64,000 bases of DNA from Mitsuaria sp. 7 (GCF_001653795.1 NZ_CP011514.1:1486163-1550162); one strand, 5' to 3'. Positions 1 through 11,654 are shown, counted from the first letter of the stretch. Notes: generated by a model from the sequence alone, not told the origin. Numbers and translations are program-made.

Positions 1-515
1 AGAGCTTCGGCAGCACGCAGACGGTCACCGTCGCGCTGCTCAAGGCCGAGACCATCGGCGCGGCCTATGCGCTGACCGTCGGCGCGGCGATGAACCAGGC
101 CATCGGCGCGGCGCTGCTGCAGGAAGTGGGCGCGGCCAAGGTGGTCGGCGTCGGCGGCCTGAGTTCCGAGACCATCGGGCTGAGCAAGTCCGTCAAGGCC
201 GGCACGCACATCAGCCACGAGGCCGGCGGCAAGATCGCCCACAAGTCCGGCGCGGCCTACTCGGCGCAGGCCGGCGCGACAATGAGCTTCAAGTCCAGCG
301 GCGACTACAGCGTCAACAGCGGCGGCAAGGGCGCGATCGACGCCGCCTCCGAGCTGGTGCTCAAGTGCGGCAGCGCGCAACTGGTGCTCAAGAGCAGCGG
401 CGAGATCCTGCTCAAGGGCTCGGAGCTGACGATCCAGGGCAGCGGCAAGATCTCGGTGAAGGCGGGCGGCGACCTGAACCTCAAGGGTTCGCCCAACATC
501 AACCAGAACAGCTGA
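1..515 (+). CDS. vgrG: VgrG (type VI secretion spike), C-terminal part only
   Basis: The gene enters from the left edge; the reading phase starts at base 3 and 170 codons remain before the stop. The visible protein is low-complexity and rich in short Gly/Ser/Lys beta-strand repeats (for example AGTHISHEAGGKIAHKSG and GSGKISVKAGGDLNLKGS), which is how the DUF2345-like beta-helical tail of VgrG proteins looks. VgrG trimers form the puncturing spike of T6SS and carry PAAR-like tips and effectors. The DUF2169 and DUF4150 genes just downstream fit a vgrG cargo operon. The N-terminal gp27/gp5 domains lie outside the window, so the family call rests on the tail and the context. Confidence 0.8.
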   Translation, partial: SFGSTQTVTVALLKAETIGAAYALTVGAAMNQAIGAALLQEVGAAKVVGVGGLSSETIGLSKSVKAGTHISHEAGGKIAHKSGAAYSAQAGATMSFKSSGDYSVNSGGKGAIDAASELVLKCGSAQLVLKSSGEILLKGSELTIQGSGKISVKAGGDLNLKGSPNINQNS

Positions 516-525
516 CGGAACGCCC

Positions 526-990
526 ATGGCCCACCCTTTCGATCTGGCGCCCCTGATAGGCGCCACCACCACCGGCTCGGCGCTGCGACGCGGCGAGGCG
601 ATCGCCCTGGACGACGACGGCTGCATGCGCGTGTCGGTGCCGGGGCTGGACCAGCCGCTGCGCTGCGAGGTCCTGCACCCCGAGACGCCCGGCGCGATGG
701 TCTCCGGCGGCGACGCGGTGCTGGTCTGGCTGGAGGGCGGCGACCGGGGCGTGATCCTGGGCCGCATCGGTCCGGCGCGCGCGGCGTCCCCGGCGGTGAC
801 GGAGGCTGCGGCCTTCGCGGCGCGGCCCAAGACGCTGGTGCTCGAGGCGCAGGGCGACATCGTGCTGCGCAACGGACACTCGCGCCTGCGGCTGGGCGAG
901 AACGGCGATGTCGAAATCGTCTGCAACAGCTTCGCCACGCGCAGCCAGCGCCTGTTGCGCCTGCTGTCGCCCTTGATCAAGTTCAACTGA
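526..990 (+). CDS. DUF6484-type T6SS-associated protein
   Basis: A 154-aa soluble protein that starts 10 bases after the vgrG stop and is almost certainly in the same operon. The N-terminal half (about residues 10-85) is a compact beta-rich segment with GDAVLVWLEGGDRGVILGRIG, similar to small DUF6484 proteins found beside vgrG. The C-terminal half has a short beta-repeat (LEAQGDIVLRNGHSRLRLGENGDVEI) that resembles the VgrG tail, as if it packs on or extends the spike. No enzyme motif or signal peptide is visible. The role in spike or cargo assembly is inferred from position. Confidence 0.6.
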   Translation: MAHPFDLAPLIGATTTGSALRRGEAIALDDDGCMRVSVPGLDQPLRCEVLHPETPGAMVSGGDAVLVWLEGGDRGVILGRIGPARAASPAVTEAAAFAARPKTLVLEAQGDIVLRNGHSRLRLGENGDVEIVCNSFATRSQRLLRLLSPLIKFN

Positions 991-1028
991 GTGCGCGCCG
1001 CGCCTACGCGCACCATCGCCGGCCCGCC

Positions 1029-2507
1029 ATGAACTCGACTGTCCTGCTGTCGGACGTGCCTCGCTGCCTGCGCCTGTCCGACGTGTTCGTCGGCGATCCC
1101 GCGGTGCGCGTGGTCGCCTCGCCCGGCTGGCGCGACGCGTGGCGCGACCGCGCCACGCCGACCGACGGCGCCGAGGCTTTCCGGCGCGACGCCGTCGAGC
1201 AGTGCCTCGATCTGGTCGGCGTGCTGCGCGGCTACCGCGAGCCGCAGGACGGCGAGCACTGGCGCACGCCCGCGGGCTCGGAAGAGCGGCTGCTCGCGCA
1301 GGTCAGCGCCATCCTCGGACTGGGCGGGACGGCCTTGCATCACGTGCGCGCGCTGGCGATCGACGAGGACCTGCCCGATCCCGGCCGCGTCTTCGCCGCG
1401 CTGTTCGTGCTCGGTTGCGTCGAGGGATCGACGTGGCTGGAGGCGATCCGCGAGGTCTTCGTCACCGCCGTCGCGCGTCATCCGCAGGAGGCCGCCGCGG
1501 CGGTCGAGGCGCTGTGCCTGGCCCCCAATCCCGGCATCGCCGACCTCCTTCATCCCTTGCTGGCCGATGAGCGCTGGCGCCTGCGCGCTGCCGCCGTGCG
1601 CGTGCTGGCGTACCGCGAGGCGCTCGACGATGCCGCCTGGCGGCACGCCGCGCAAGACCTGGAACCGGGCGTGGCGCAGGCCGCGCTGGGCGCGCCGCTG
1701 TGGCGCCTCGATCCGGGCGGCTGCGAGACCGTGCTGGCGTCGATCGCGGCGCGCACGGAGGCGCCGGAGGCGCTGGTCGCCGCGGCCTTGCGCGCCGGTG
1801 CGACCCACGGCATGAACGCGCTCCACGGCATTGCGCTGAAGCGCGCCGCGCACAGCGCGGCCTGGGCCGACGCGCTCCATGCCGTGGCCCTGCACGGCCG
1901 GCCGGAGGACGCGCCCTTGCTGCGCGCCGCGCTGGGCACGGGCGATCGCTGGCTGGCGGTACGGGCGGCGGGGCGGCTGGGCGCGGTGTCGCTGATGCCG
2001 GACCTGGTCGGCCTGCTGCTGGAAACGCCCTGCACGCCGGAAGAGGCGAAGCAGCTGCACGCGGCGATCCACGCGATCAGCGGCTTGCCGGTGGATGCGA
2101 AGGGCGTCTGGCGGCAGACCTGGCATGACCGCGCCGAGGCCTACCGGGAGGACCGCCGCTACATCGAAGGCCAGGAGGCCGCGCCGCGCTGGCTGCTGAG
2201 CCTGCTGTGCGCGCCGACCGCGGCCCGGCCGACGCGTCAGGCCCTGTACGCGTCGCTGTGCCTGGCCGCGCGCACGTCGCTGCCGCGCTTCAATGCCTAC
2301 GATTTCGTCGGGGAACAGGTCCAGGCGCTGTGCCGGATCGGCGCGGCGCTGGGCATCTCGCGATCCGCCGCCGAGCATGCCGCAGCCGAGCATGCCGCCG
2401 CCGGACAGCCCATGGCCGGACCACCCACTGGCGGACAGACCAGCGATGGGCACGCCGATGCCGGCCACGCGCCGGCCGCCGGCGGCCAGAGGATCCCTCA
2501 TGGATGA
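1029..2507 (+). CDS. TIGR02270-type HEAT-repeat protein, T6SS-associated
   Basis: A 492-aa protein built of helical repeats, for example LLHPLLADERWRLRAAAVRVL and AALGTGDRWLAVRAAGRLG, matching the HEAT-like architecture of the TIGR02270 family found in vgrG-DUF2169 clusters. There is no signal peptide or transmembrane segment, so it should be cytoplasmic. The last 45 residues are low-complexity Ala/Gly/His/Pro with a tandem AAEHAAAEHAAAG stretch. The stop codon overlaps the next gene, whose ATG is at 2500, so the two are translationally coupled. A scaffold or chaperone role in loading cargo on the spike is inference. Confidence 0.6.
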   Translation: MNSTVLLSDVPRCLRLSDVFVGDPAVRVVASPGWRDAWRDRATPTDGAEAFRRDAVEQCLDLVGVLRGYREPQDGEHWRTPAGSEERLLAQVSAILGLGGTALHHVRALAIDEDLPDPGRVFAALFVLGCVEGSTWLEAIREVFVTAVARHPQEAAAAVEALCLAPNPGIADLLHPLLADERWRLRAAAVRVLAYREALDDAAWRHAAQDLEPGVAQAALGAPLWRLDPGGCETVLASIAARTEAPEALVAAALRAGATHGMNALHGIALKRAAHSAAWADALHAVALHGRPEDAPLLRAALGTGDRWLAVRAAGRLGAVSLMPDLVGLLLETPCTPEEAKQLHAAIHAISGLPVDAKGVWRQTWHDRAEAYREDRRYIEGQEAAPRWLLSLLCAPTAARPTRQALYASLCLAARTSLPRFNAYDFVGEQVQALCRIGAALGISRSAAEHAAAEHAAAGQPMAGPPTGGQTSDGHADAGHAPAAGGQRIPHG

Positions 2508-3552
2508 GCCGGCCTTCTACAACCACAGCGGCCATGCGGCGACGCTGCTGCCCATCGTCGATCGCGACGGCGCCCAGGCGCGGCTGGTGATCGTCAAGGC
2601 GGTCTATGCGATCACGCCGATCCGGCAGGGCCAGCCGGGGCCCGCCGCCGCGCAGTCGCTGCGTCCGGCCGACGCGCCGCGCGAGATCCGTCTGGGCGAC
2701 GAGCCCTGGGGCGCGCCCGAGATCGCCGACCTGCGCCTGCCGGCGGACTTCGGCCTGCCCAAGCCGGGCACCGACTTCATCCTCGCCGGCCACGCCGTGC
2801 CGCCGCGCGGCGCGACGGCCACGCGCATGGACGTGGGCGTGCGCGTCGCCGATCGCATGAAGGTCCTGCGCATCCACGGTCCCCGGACCTGGCGCCGCTC
2901 GCTGACCGGCGTGGTCCCCGGCCCGGCGGGTCCGGTCGAGCGCACGCCGCTGGCCTGGTCGCGTGCCTACGGCGGCGCCGACTTCAGCGACCCGCGTCGG
3001 CCGCTCGAGGACGCGCGCAATCCCGTGGGCATCGGCATCACGCGCCACACCGAGCACCTGATCGGCCGCCCCGCGCCGCAGATCGAGTCGCCCGACGAGC
3101 CGGTCGCCTCGGCCGGGGGCTCGTACGCGCCGGTGGGCTGCGCGCCGCTGGGCCGGCACTTCGATCCGCGTCGCCGCACCGCGGGCACCTACGACGCGGC
3201 CTGGCTCCAGGGCGCCTATCCCGGCCGACCCGCCGACTACCGCCCCGAACACGAACACTGCGCGCCGCCGGACTTCGTCTTCCAGGAGCCGCTGCGCGGC
3301 GGGGAATCGGTCCGCATCGTCGGTGTGCATCCGGACGCGCTGCTCGATTTCCTGCTGCCCAAGTGGCTGGTCCGCGTCGACGCGACGATCGACGGACAGG
3401 TGCGCGAACAGCGTCCGCACCTGGACACGGTCGTCGTCGACAGCGACGCGATGGTCGTCGAACTGGTGTGGCGCGCGCTCTTCCGTTGCCCGCCCAAGAT
3501 GCGCGACCGCTTCACCGCGGTGAAGGTCCAGGCCAAGGAGTTCCTCGCATGA
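2500..3552 (+). CDS. DUF2169 T6SS adaptor protein
   Basis: A 350-aa protein. The open frame begins upstream, but the ATG at 2500 (MDEPAFYNHSGHAATLLPIV) is preferred because it overlaps the previous stop and begins with the family's usual start: a short lead, then a conserved strand with VIVKAVYAI. Further family-like segments are RLGDEPWGAPEIADLRLPAD, TDFILAGHAVPP and a late PAEYRPEHEHCAPPDF-like region. DUF2169 proteins act as adaptors that load PAAR-like effectors on VgrG. Here the DUF4150 PAAR-like gene follows two positions later, separated only by the thiolase-like gene. Its stop overlaps the next ATG. Confidence 0.75.
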   Translation: MDEPAFYNHSGHAATLLPIVDRDGAQARLVIVKAVYAITPIRQGQPGPAAAQSLRPADAPREIRLGDEPWGAPEIADLRLPADFGLPKPGTDFILAGHAVPPRGATATRMDVGVRVADRMKVLRIHGPRTWRRSLTGVVPGPAGPVERTPLAWSRAYGGADFSDPRRPLEDARNPVGIGITRHTEHLIGRPAPQIESPDEPVASAGGSYAPVGCAPLGRHFDPRRRTAGTYDAAWLQGAYPGRPADYRPEHEHCAPPDFVFQEPLRGGESVRIVGVHPDALLDFLLPKWLVRVDATIDGQVREQRPHLDTVVVDSDAMVVELVWRALFRCPPKMRDRFTAVKVQAKEFLA

Positions 3553-4664
3553 GCGCGCGCATGCCCACGGCCAAGTGGCAGGCCGGCCTGAGCCATGCGG
3601 AGGCGGTCACCAGCCTGGGCGAATCGCTGGCCGAGACCGCGCTGCTGTACCGCGCCGGGTTGAGCGCGGTGGCCATGTCCGACCTGGTCGACGGCGACGG
3701 CGAGCGCGTGATGCTGTGCGCCTCGCCCGCGCTGCCGCGCGACCTGCCGGTCGTCGAACGGATGCTGACGATGGCGGCCCACGCGCTGGCCGGCGTCGAG
3801 CGCAAGCTGCATGCGTCCGGCGAGGCGCATGCCGCCGGACGTCCGCCGGTCATCCTGCTGTGCCTGCCGGCGCGCTGGTCGCGCGCGGGGCGGCACTTCG
3901 AGATCAATGCCGAAGGCCGCGCCTTCGTCCAACGACTGGGCGAGCTGCTGCCCGAGCGCTGGCGCGGCGCGGACATCGAGCCCTTCCCGGTCGGCCGCGC
4001 GGCCGGCGCGATGGCGCTGGCGCGCGCGCTGCAGCTGGTCGAGGGCGCGCGCGACATCATCTGGGGCGGCGTCGACAGCCAGGTCGACTGGCCGGTGCTG
4101 GAGGCGCTGGCCGCCGCCGACCGGCTGCTGACGATGAAGCAGGTCGACGGCCTGCGTCCCGGCGAGGCTGCCGCCTTCGCGGTGGTGATGCCGGGCACCC
4201 GCGCGGATGCCTTCGTGCTCGGCCTGGGCCTGGGCCGCGAGCCCGCGCCCGTCGGCGCCGAGGCGCCGTGCCGCTCCGACGGTTTCGCGCAGGCGCTGGG
4301 CGCGGCCGTGGCGCCGCTGCGCGCCTCGGGGCAGCGCAGCCGCGGCTGGTGGCTGGACACCTCGCATGAGAGCCACACCACGAACGAATTGCAGAACCTG
4401 ATCGCGCGCTTCGGCGACGTGCTCGCGCCGCGCACCACCTTGCAGACGCCGCTCAAGGAACTCGGCGACGCCGGGGCCGCGACAACGCCGCTGCTGGCCG
4501 CGCTGGCGATGCAGTTCTGGGCGCACGGCGTGGCCGACGACGACGTCGCGGTGCTGGCCGCCGGCTCCGACGACGGCACGCGCGGCGCGCTGCTGCTGGC
4601 GGCCCGCGATCCGAAGACGGGCGTGCGCCAGCGCCGCGCCGAAGACATGGAGTTGCCCGCATGA
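3549..4664 (+). CDS. Thiolase/ketoacyl-synthase-like T6SS accessory protein
   Basis: A 371-aa protein starting at the ATG that overlaps the DUF2169 stop. Segments such as MTMAAHALAGVERKL, RPPVILLCLPARWSRAGR and ARDIIWGGVDSQVDWPVLEAL look like a decayed beta-ketoacyl-synthase (thiolase) fold, as in the hypothetical proteins that sit between DUF2169 and DUF4150 genes. A catalytic Cys-His-His set is not evident, so it is probably not a working synthase. There is no signal peptide. A structural or chaperone role in effector delivery is inferred. The fold assignment is from memory of this gene order and is uncertain. Confidence 0.5.
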   Translation: MSARMPTAKWQAGLSHAEAVTSLGESLAETALLYRAGLSAVAMSDLVDGDGERVMLCASPALPRDLPVVERMLTMAAHALAGVERKLHASGEAHAAGRPPVILLCLPARWSRAGRHFEINAEGRAFVQRLGELLPERWRGADIEPFPVGRAAGAMALARALQLVEGARDIIWGGVDSQVDWPVLEALAAADRLLTMKQVDGLRPGEAAAFAVVMPGTRADAFVLGLGLGREPAPVGAEAPCRSDGFAQALGAAVAPLRASGQRSRGWWLDTSHESHTTNELQNLIARFGDVLAPRTTLQTPLKELGDAGAATTPLLAALAMQFWAHGVADDDVAVLAAGSDDGTRGALLLAARDPKTGVRQRRAEDMELPA

Positions 4665-5032
4665 GCGTCGTCGCCAACAACCGCGAGGTGGCCGGGGAAT
4701 CGACCGGCCACAAGATCGTCTACATGACGCCCAGCGTGTGCCTCACGCCGGCCGCGCCCAGCCCCGTGCCCATCCCGTATCCGATCATGACGCCCGCGGG
4801 CACGGGCAACCTCGACGACGACGCGCGCAAGGTCAAGATAGGCGGCAAGCCGCTGTTCCACGTCGACGGCATCGTCCACAACTGCGTCGGCAACGAGCCC
4901 GGCTCGCAGAAGGAAGTCGTCAGCCACAAGACCAGCTCCAGCGCCTTCATCCTCGACGGCAGCCCGAACGTGAAGGCCGAGGGCAAGGCCGTGGTCTTCA
5001 CCGGCAGCAAGTCGATGGGCAACCAGGCATGA
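4661..5032 (+). CDS. DUF4150 PAAR-like spike-tip protein
   Basis: A 123-aa protein that overlaps the preceding stop by four bases. The sequence has the DUF4150 pattern: an early TPSVCLTPAAPSPVPIPYP, a central PLFHVDGIVHNCVGNEPG and a late KAEGKAVVFTGSKSMGN. PAAR-like DUF4150 proteins cap VgrG and either carry a C-terminal toxin or travel with a separately encoded one. Here the domain fills the whole protein, so the toxin should be separate; the 200-aa gene 15 bases downstream is the obvious candidate. Confidence 0.85.
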   Translation: MSVVANNREVAGESTGHKIVYMTPSVCLTPAAPSPVPIPYPIMTPAGTGNLDDDARKVKIGGKPLFHVDGIVHNCVGNEPGSQKEVVSHKTSSSAFILDGSPNVKAEGKAVVFTGSKSMGNQA

Positions 5033-5047
5033 AAGCAGGCAACGGCC

Positions 5048-5650
5048 ATGGCTAGCAGCGCGGCGATGGTCCAGGCCCTGATCGTCAAGGCCGGCGGGAT
5101 CGGGGGGATCGGCAAGCTGGACTGCTCGGAGGTCAAGGCCGCCTTCGGCATCGTGTCGGGCCGCTACAAGGACCTGGACATCAACAAGGGCGAGAACCGC
5201 GAGCACGGCGGCGCGCCGGCGAGCTCGTTCTACGAGAGCGGCCGCGGCCACGCTGGCGACGTGAAGCTGGACGGCTGCGGGAGCTACGATCCCGCCAACG
5301 CCTGGTGCTGGAACGTCGACGACGGACAGACCCACAACACCGAGCACCGCTACCTGACGGATAGGATGGCGGAGTTCCAGTCCTCCAACGGGGGCGGGCA
5401 GAAGACGCTCACCGAGCACATGGACGCGTACCAGAAGGCGGCCGAGGACTGTCTCGTCGACGGCGACCGGGCGCGCGACCTCAAGGACCCCGAACGCCGC
5501 GAGATGGCCAAGCGCGCCGCCGAGTGCATGCGCGAGGAACAGGAAGCGGCGTTCGCCAAGGAAGACTGCAAGGTCGAGGGCAAGACCAAGCTGCGCGCCC
5601 AGTCGCTGCCGCTGCGCTCGGAGCGGCCGAAGACGCTGCGCCGCCGATGA
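5048..5650 (+). CDS. Unrecognised 200-aa protein, candidate T6SS effector
   Basis: I do not recognise the family. The protein starts 15 bases after the PAAR-like gene. Its first 115 residues hold several Asp, His and Cys positions (KLDCSE, GENREHGG, LDGCGSYDPANAWCWNVDDG, HNTEHR); HNTEHR and REHG are possible metal or catalytic motifs. The C-terminal 80 residues are charged and helical, with Cys residues, and end in a basic tail. No signal peptide or transmembrane segment is present, as expected for T6SS cargo. Position between a PAAR-like tip and two possible immunity genes suggests an antibacterial effector. This is inferred from context, not homology. Confidence 0.5.
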   Translation: MASSAAMVQALIVKAGGIGGIGKLDCSEVKAAFGIVSGRYKDLDINKGENREHGGAPASSFYESGRGHAGDVKLDGCGSYDPANAWCWNVDDGQTHNTEHRYLTDRMAEFQSSNGGGQKTLTEHMDAYQKAAEDCLVDGDRARDLKDPERREMAKRAAECMREEQEAAFAKEDCKVEGKTKLRAQSLPLRSERPKTLRRR

Positions 5651-5669
5651 ATTCACGAAAGGATTTCCG

Positions 5670-6668
5670 ATGACCGACCCCACCGCCGCGCCCGCCCCCT
5701 CCGCCGATGCCGACGAGCCTGAATTCGTCGAGGACATCGTCGTCGTGCAGGAGAACGCCGGCCTGGTGCACCTGCTGATGATCACCTACCTGCCGGGCCA
5801 CTCGGGCAACGCGTCCGGCTACGTGTTCCGGCGCCCGGTCGGCAGCGACGATCCGGCCGAGAACATCCTCGCCACCAACGACACGCTGCGCCAGCTGTGG
5901 GTCACGCCCGAGGGCAGCGTCTGGGCCGCCAGCAGCACCGGGCTGATCTGGACCACGGCCTCGGTCGACTGGCCCGACGAGATGGCGCCCGACCTCGAGT
6001 TCGACACGCCCGAAGGCGACATGACCTGGCACCACGTCGCCCTGCCGGCGCAGGAGCACAACGGCGCGCGGCCCAATCCGATGGCGATCTGGGGCAGCTC
6101 CGACCAGGACCTGCACGTCGCGACCTTCGGCGGCGTGCTGTACCACTGGAACGGCCGCGCGTGGTCGCAGTGGAATCCGGGCATCGGCCAGCCGATCGGC
6201 GCCTTGCGCGGCCGCGCGGCCGACGACGTCTACGCCGCCGGCTACGGCAGCACGCTGCTGCATTACGACGGCAAGCAGTGGACGCGCCTGGCCGATCCCG
6301 ACGGCCCGGACATGTCGGACCTGCTCGCGGGCATCGCCTTCGACGACGCCGGCGAGGTCTATATCTGCGGCAAGTCCCGCGGCGGCCGCGTGCTGCGCGG
6401 CACGGCGGCGCAGGGCTTCTCGGTGCTGGGCCGCTATGACGCGCCGCTGATCGACATCGCGCAGGTCGACGGCCGGGTGTTCCTCGCCGCGACGAAGCAG
6501 GGCGTGCTCGAGCTGACACCGCAGGGGCCCGTGTCCATCGGCGAGGACTTGGTCCCCTGGTCCGTCGTCCCGGGCGAAGGCCGCATCTACGTCACCGAGA
6601 CGCCGGGCGAAGCGGCGTACTCGGAACTCGACCTCGCCAGCGGGCAGTGGACCCGCCGCTACTACTGA
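5670..6668 (+). CDS. Beta-propeller-like protein, candidate immunity or accessory protein
   Basis: A 332-aa acidic protein with no signal peptide. From about residue 70 it shows repeated propeller-blade signatures: LWVTPEGSVWAASSTGLIW, MAIWGSSDQDLHVATFGG, VLYHWNGRAWSQW, AADDVYAAGYGSTLLHYDGKQW and VPGEGRIYVTE. Such WGSS-D-HYDG-W blades are usual in secreted bacterial propellers, yet this copy appears cytoplasmic. It starts 19 bases after the candidate effector, preceded by GAAAGGAT. Cognate immunity proteins usually lie directly after their effectors, and propeller immunity proteins are known, so this is one of two candidates at the locus. Confidence 0.5.
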   Translation: MTDPTAAPAPSADADEPEFVEDIVVVQENAGLVHLLMITYLPGHSGNASGYVFRRPVGSDDPAENILATNDTLRQLWVTPEGSVWAASSTGLIWTTASVDWPDEMAPDLEFDTPEGDMTWHHVALPAQEHNGARPNPMAIWGSSDQDLHVATFGGVLYHWNGRAWSQWNPGIGQPIGALRGRAADDVYAAGYGSTLLHYDGKQWTRLADPDGPDMSDLLAGIAFDDAGEVYICGKSRGGRVLRGTAAQGFSVLGRYDAPLIDIAQVDGRVFLAATKQGVLELTPQGPVSIGEDLVPWSVVPGEGRIYVTETPGEAAYSELDLASGQWTRRYY

Positions 6669-6682
6669 GCCGGGCAGGCGGC

Positions 6683-7600
6683 ATGGACCTCGGAACGCGG
6701 GACTTCGTCGCGGCCTGCCGCGCCACCGTCTACGTGGCGTCGCCGGACCAGCTCGGCGGCGACGCGGTCATGGCGGTGGTGGAGCGCCTGCGCGCGGGCG
6801 GCGCGGCGCTGCGCGTCCGCAGCGCCTCAGGCGCCGCCTGGCGATCGCTCGATCAAGGGGAACTGACCCGCCGTCTGCACGCCTGGTCCGAGCATCCCGA
6901 TCGCGATGCGGTGCTCCAGTTCTCGCGCGACGGGGCGTCGGCACGCGACGCGTGGGATGAGGTCGACGCCGCCATCGTGCGGCGAGGCGCGTTCGTCACC
7001 ACGCCGCGCGCCAGCGAACTGAGTTTCCGTTTCGAGGAGACAGCCCCGGCCGCGGAGCTGGCCGCCTTCGGGCTCTGGGCGATGGAACGGCTGCCGGTCT
7101 GGTGGGGCTGCGCGGGCTGGCAGTTCGTGCGCCGCGCGGGGTGGGGGTTCTGGATGGAGGACCGCGCGCTGATCGCGCGCGCGCGCCGCTACTGGACGAT
7201 CCAGCCGCTCGATCCGGTGCTGATGCAGTGGGACGCGCTCGACGGGCTGCCCGGCGTCAACTGGCTGACGATGCTCGGCGACGCCTTCCTCCAGCAGCGC
7301 GAGCTCGATGTGGACGGGCTGTGCGCCGCCGCCGCCGCGCTCGGGCCGGAGGGCGTCTATCTGCGTCGCGCCGGGGCCGGCGTCGTGATGGCCGCCGGAC
7401 CGCAGCCCTTGCCGGGCGACATCAACGCCCGGGCGGCGCTGGCGCCGTACGTCCGGATCGCCGAGCTGCTGTCGCCGCTGCTGCTCACGGCGCACGGCAC
7501 GCGGGGCGGGGAGGGCGGTGGTAACGAGGTGTTCGCCGATCATCTCGCGCGTTTCCTGCAGCCGGACCGCTGGCTGGCGGCGCCTCTCCCGACGCGGTAG
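6683..7600 (+). CDS. TsiV/DUF3396-like type VI immunity protein
   Basis: A 305-aa protein. The ATG at 6683 is preferred over an earlier in-frame start because it clears the stop of the propeller gene. The second half looks like the DUF3396 (TsiV) family: tryptophan-rich MERLPVWWGCAGWQF and RRYWTIQPLDPVLMQWDAL, then LPGVNWLTMLGDAFL, EGVYLRRAGAGVVMAAGPQPLPGDIN split across two strands, and a C-terminal helix. TsiV proteins neutralise VRR-NUC nucleases, but the neighbouring 200-aa protein shows no clear VRR-NUC motif, so this may protect against a different effector. Motif matching was by eye. Confidence 0.6.
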   Translation: MDLGTRDFVAACRATVYVASPDQLGGDAVMAVVERLRAGGAALRVRSASGAAWRSLDQGELTRRLHAWSEHPDRDAVLQFSRDGASARDAWDEVDAAIVRRGAFVTTPRASELSFRFEETAPAAELAAFGLWAMERLPVWWGCAGWQFVRRAGWGFWMEDRALIARARRYWTIQPLDPVLMQWDALDGLPGVNWLTMLGDAFLQQRELDVDGLCAAAAALGPEGVYLRRAGAGVVMAAGPQPLPGDINARAALAPYVRIAELLSPLLLTAHGTRGGEGGGNEVFADHLARFLQPDRWLAAPLPTR

Positions 7601-7621
7601 GGCAAGGGCGGCGGCGCGCCT

Positions 7622-7639
7622 GGTGACTTTCGTTCATTG
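7622..7639 (+). promoter_or_regulatory. 18-base element shared with the tagH promoter region
   Basis: GGTGACTTTCGTTCATTG lies 65 bases before the start of the PpkA-like kinase gene. The identical 18 bases occur at 20331-20348, 62 bases before the preferred tagH start and on the same strand relative to its gene. Flanking sequence is unrelated at the two sites. A conserved position before two functionally linked T6SS regulatory genes suggests a promoter or activator site. It does not fit the sigma-54 spacing. The recognising protein is unknown. Confidence 0.5.
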
Positions 7640-7704
7640 CCCCCGATCCCCGTGACAGGGACGATGCGCATCGGGCGGCGATTCTCGTCGCGGCGAGGCG
7701 TTCG

Positions 7705-10508
<2,804 letters not shown>

Positions 10509-10509
<1 letters not shown>

Positions 10510-11654
10510 TGTCCGTGTTGAATGGATTCATGGCCGGCGGTACTTCGCCGGCCGCTGGCCCTCACCCCCGCCCTCTCCCGCGAGCGGGAGAGGGAGAGGG
10601 AGTCCGACTGCGGCTTGCTGGCGCTGTCGCGGCTGCGGTGCTTGCGCTGACCGGCTGCGTCACGACGCCGACCGCGACCCCGCCGCTCAACGAGCCCGCG
10701 CCCGCGAAGGCGCCCTCGACCACGAGCAACGGCGAGATCGTCGCCCGCAGCGACCGGCTGCTGATCTACGTGCCGGTGGCCGGTGAATCGCTGCGCGGCA
10801 TCGCGGGCCGGCTGCTCGGCAGCGAGGACCGCGACTGGCAGATCAGCGAGGCCAACGCCGGCGCCACCAAGGCCGAGCCGGGCCAGCCGCTGATCGTGCC
10901 GCTCAAGCCGATGAACCCGCTGGGCGTGCGCTCCGGCAACCTCCAGACGGTGCCCATCCTCTGCTATCACCGGCTCGGCACGGTGGGCGGGAAGATGGCC
11001 GTGTCGCAGGGCAACTTCGCGGCGCAGATGGAGTGGCTGGCGAAGAACGACTACCGCGTCGTCAAGCTGTCGCAGCTCGCGGGCTACCTCGACGGCAAGG
11101 AGCCGCTGCCGCCCAAGGCCGTGGTGATCACCTTCGACGACGGCTACGAGTCGGTCTACAAGCTCGCCTATCCGGTGCTGCGCAAGCTCGGCCTGCCGGC
11201 GACGATGTTCGTCTACACCGACTTCGTCGGCGCGGGCGGCGACGCGGTGAGCTGGCCGCAGCTGGCGGAGATGCAGGCCTCGGGACTGATGGACATCCAG
11301 TCGCATTCGAAGTCGCACCGCAACCTGATCGAGCGCACCACCGGCGAGAACGAGGAGCGCTACAAGCGCAACCTCGACACCGAGACCGCCGGCCCGCGCG
11401 ACCTGATCGAGCAGAAGCTCGGCACGGCCGGCCAGGTGCGCCATTACGCCTATCCCTACGGCGACGCCAACGAGCTGGTCCTGGACACCCTGACGCGACA
11501 GAAGTACACGCTGGCGGTGACCGTCAACCCGGGCGGCAACGCCTTCTATGCGCAGCCGCTGATGCTGCGCCGCACGATGATCTTTGGCGACCACGACCTC
11601 GAGGCCTTCAAGGCCCGGCTGCAGACCAGCCGACGCATCGGACAGACCCCATGA
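10509..11654 (+). CDS. Polysaccharide deacetylase (NodB-type) lipoprotein
   Basis: A 381-aa protein. A hydrophobic stretch ending in LALTGC gives a lipobox with Cys50 as the predicted lipid anchor. Residues 60-140 resemble a degenerate LysM-like module, followed by a NodB deacetylase domain: PILCYHRLG, VVITFDDGYES (the metal-binding TFDDG), SHSKSHRNL (the two-histidine motif) and AYPYGDAN. It should remove acetyl groups from cell-wall or surface glycans. The unusually long N-terminus contains the translation of an inverted repeat (PHPRPLPRAGEGE); no good in-frame start follows the repeat. Overlaps with both neighbours place it in the kinase operon. Confidence 0.8.
10571..10594. repeat. Perfect inverted repeat inside the deacetylase signal region
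   Basis: The 24 bases form two perfect 11-base arms (CCCTCTCCCGC and its complement) around a GA loop, preceded by CTCACCCCCG. This resembles the dispersed CCCTCACCC...GGGAGAGGG palindromic element that is common between genes in many GC-rich proteobacteria. Here it sits inside an open reading frame, translated as PLPRAGEGE. Confidence 0.7.

Noticed and set aside
7621..7640. Sigma-54 promoter in the 18-base element
   Set aside because: GG and GC are present but 15 bases apart; sigma-54 promoters need 10 bases between them.
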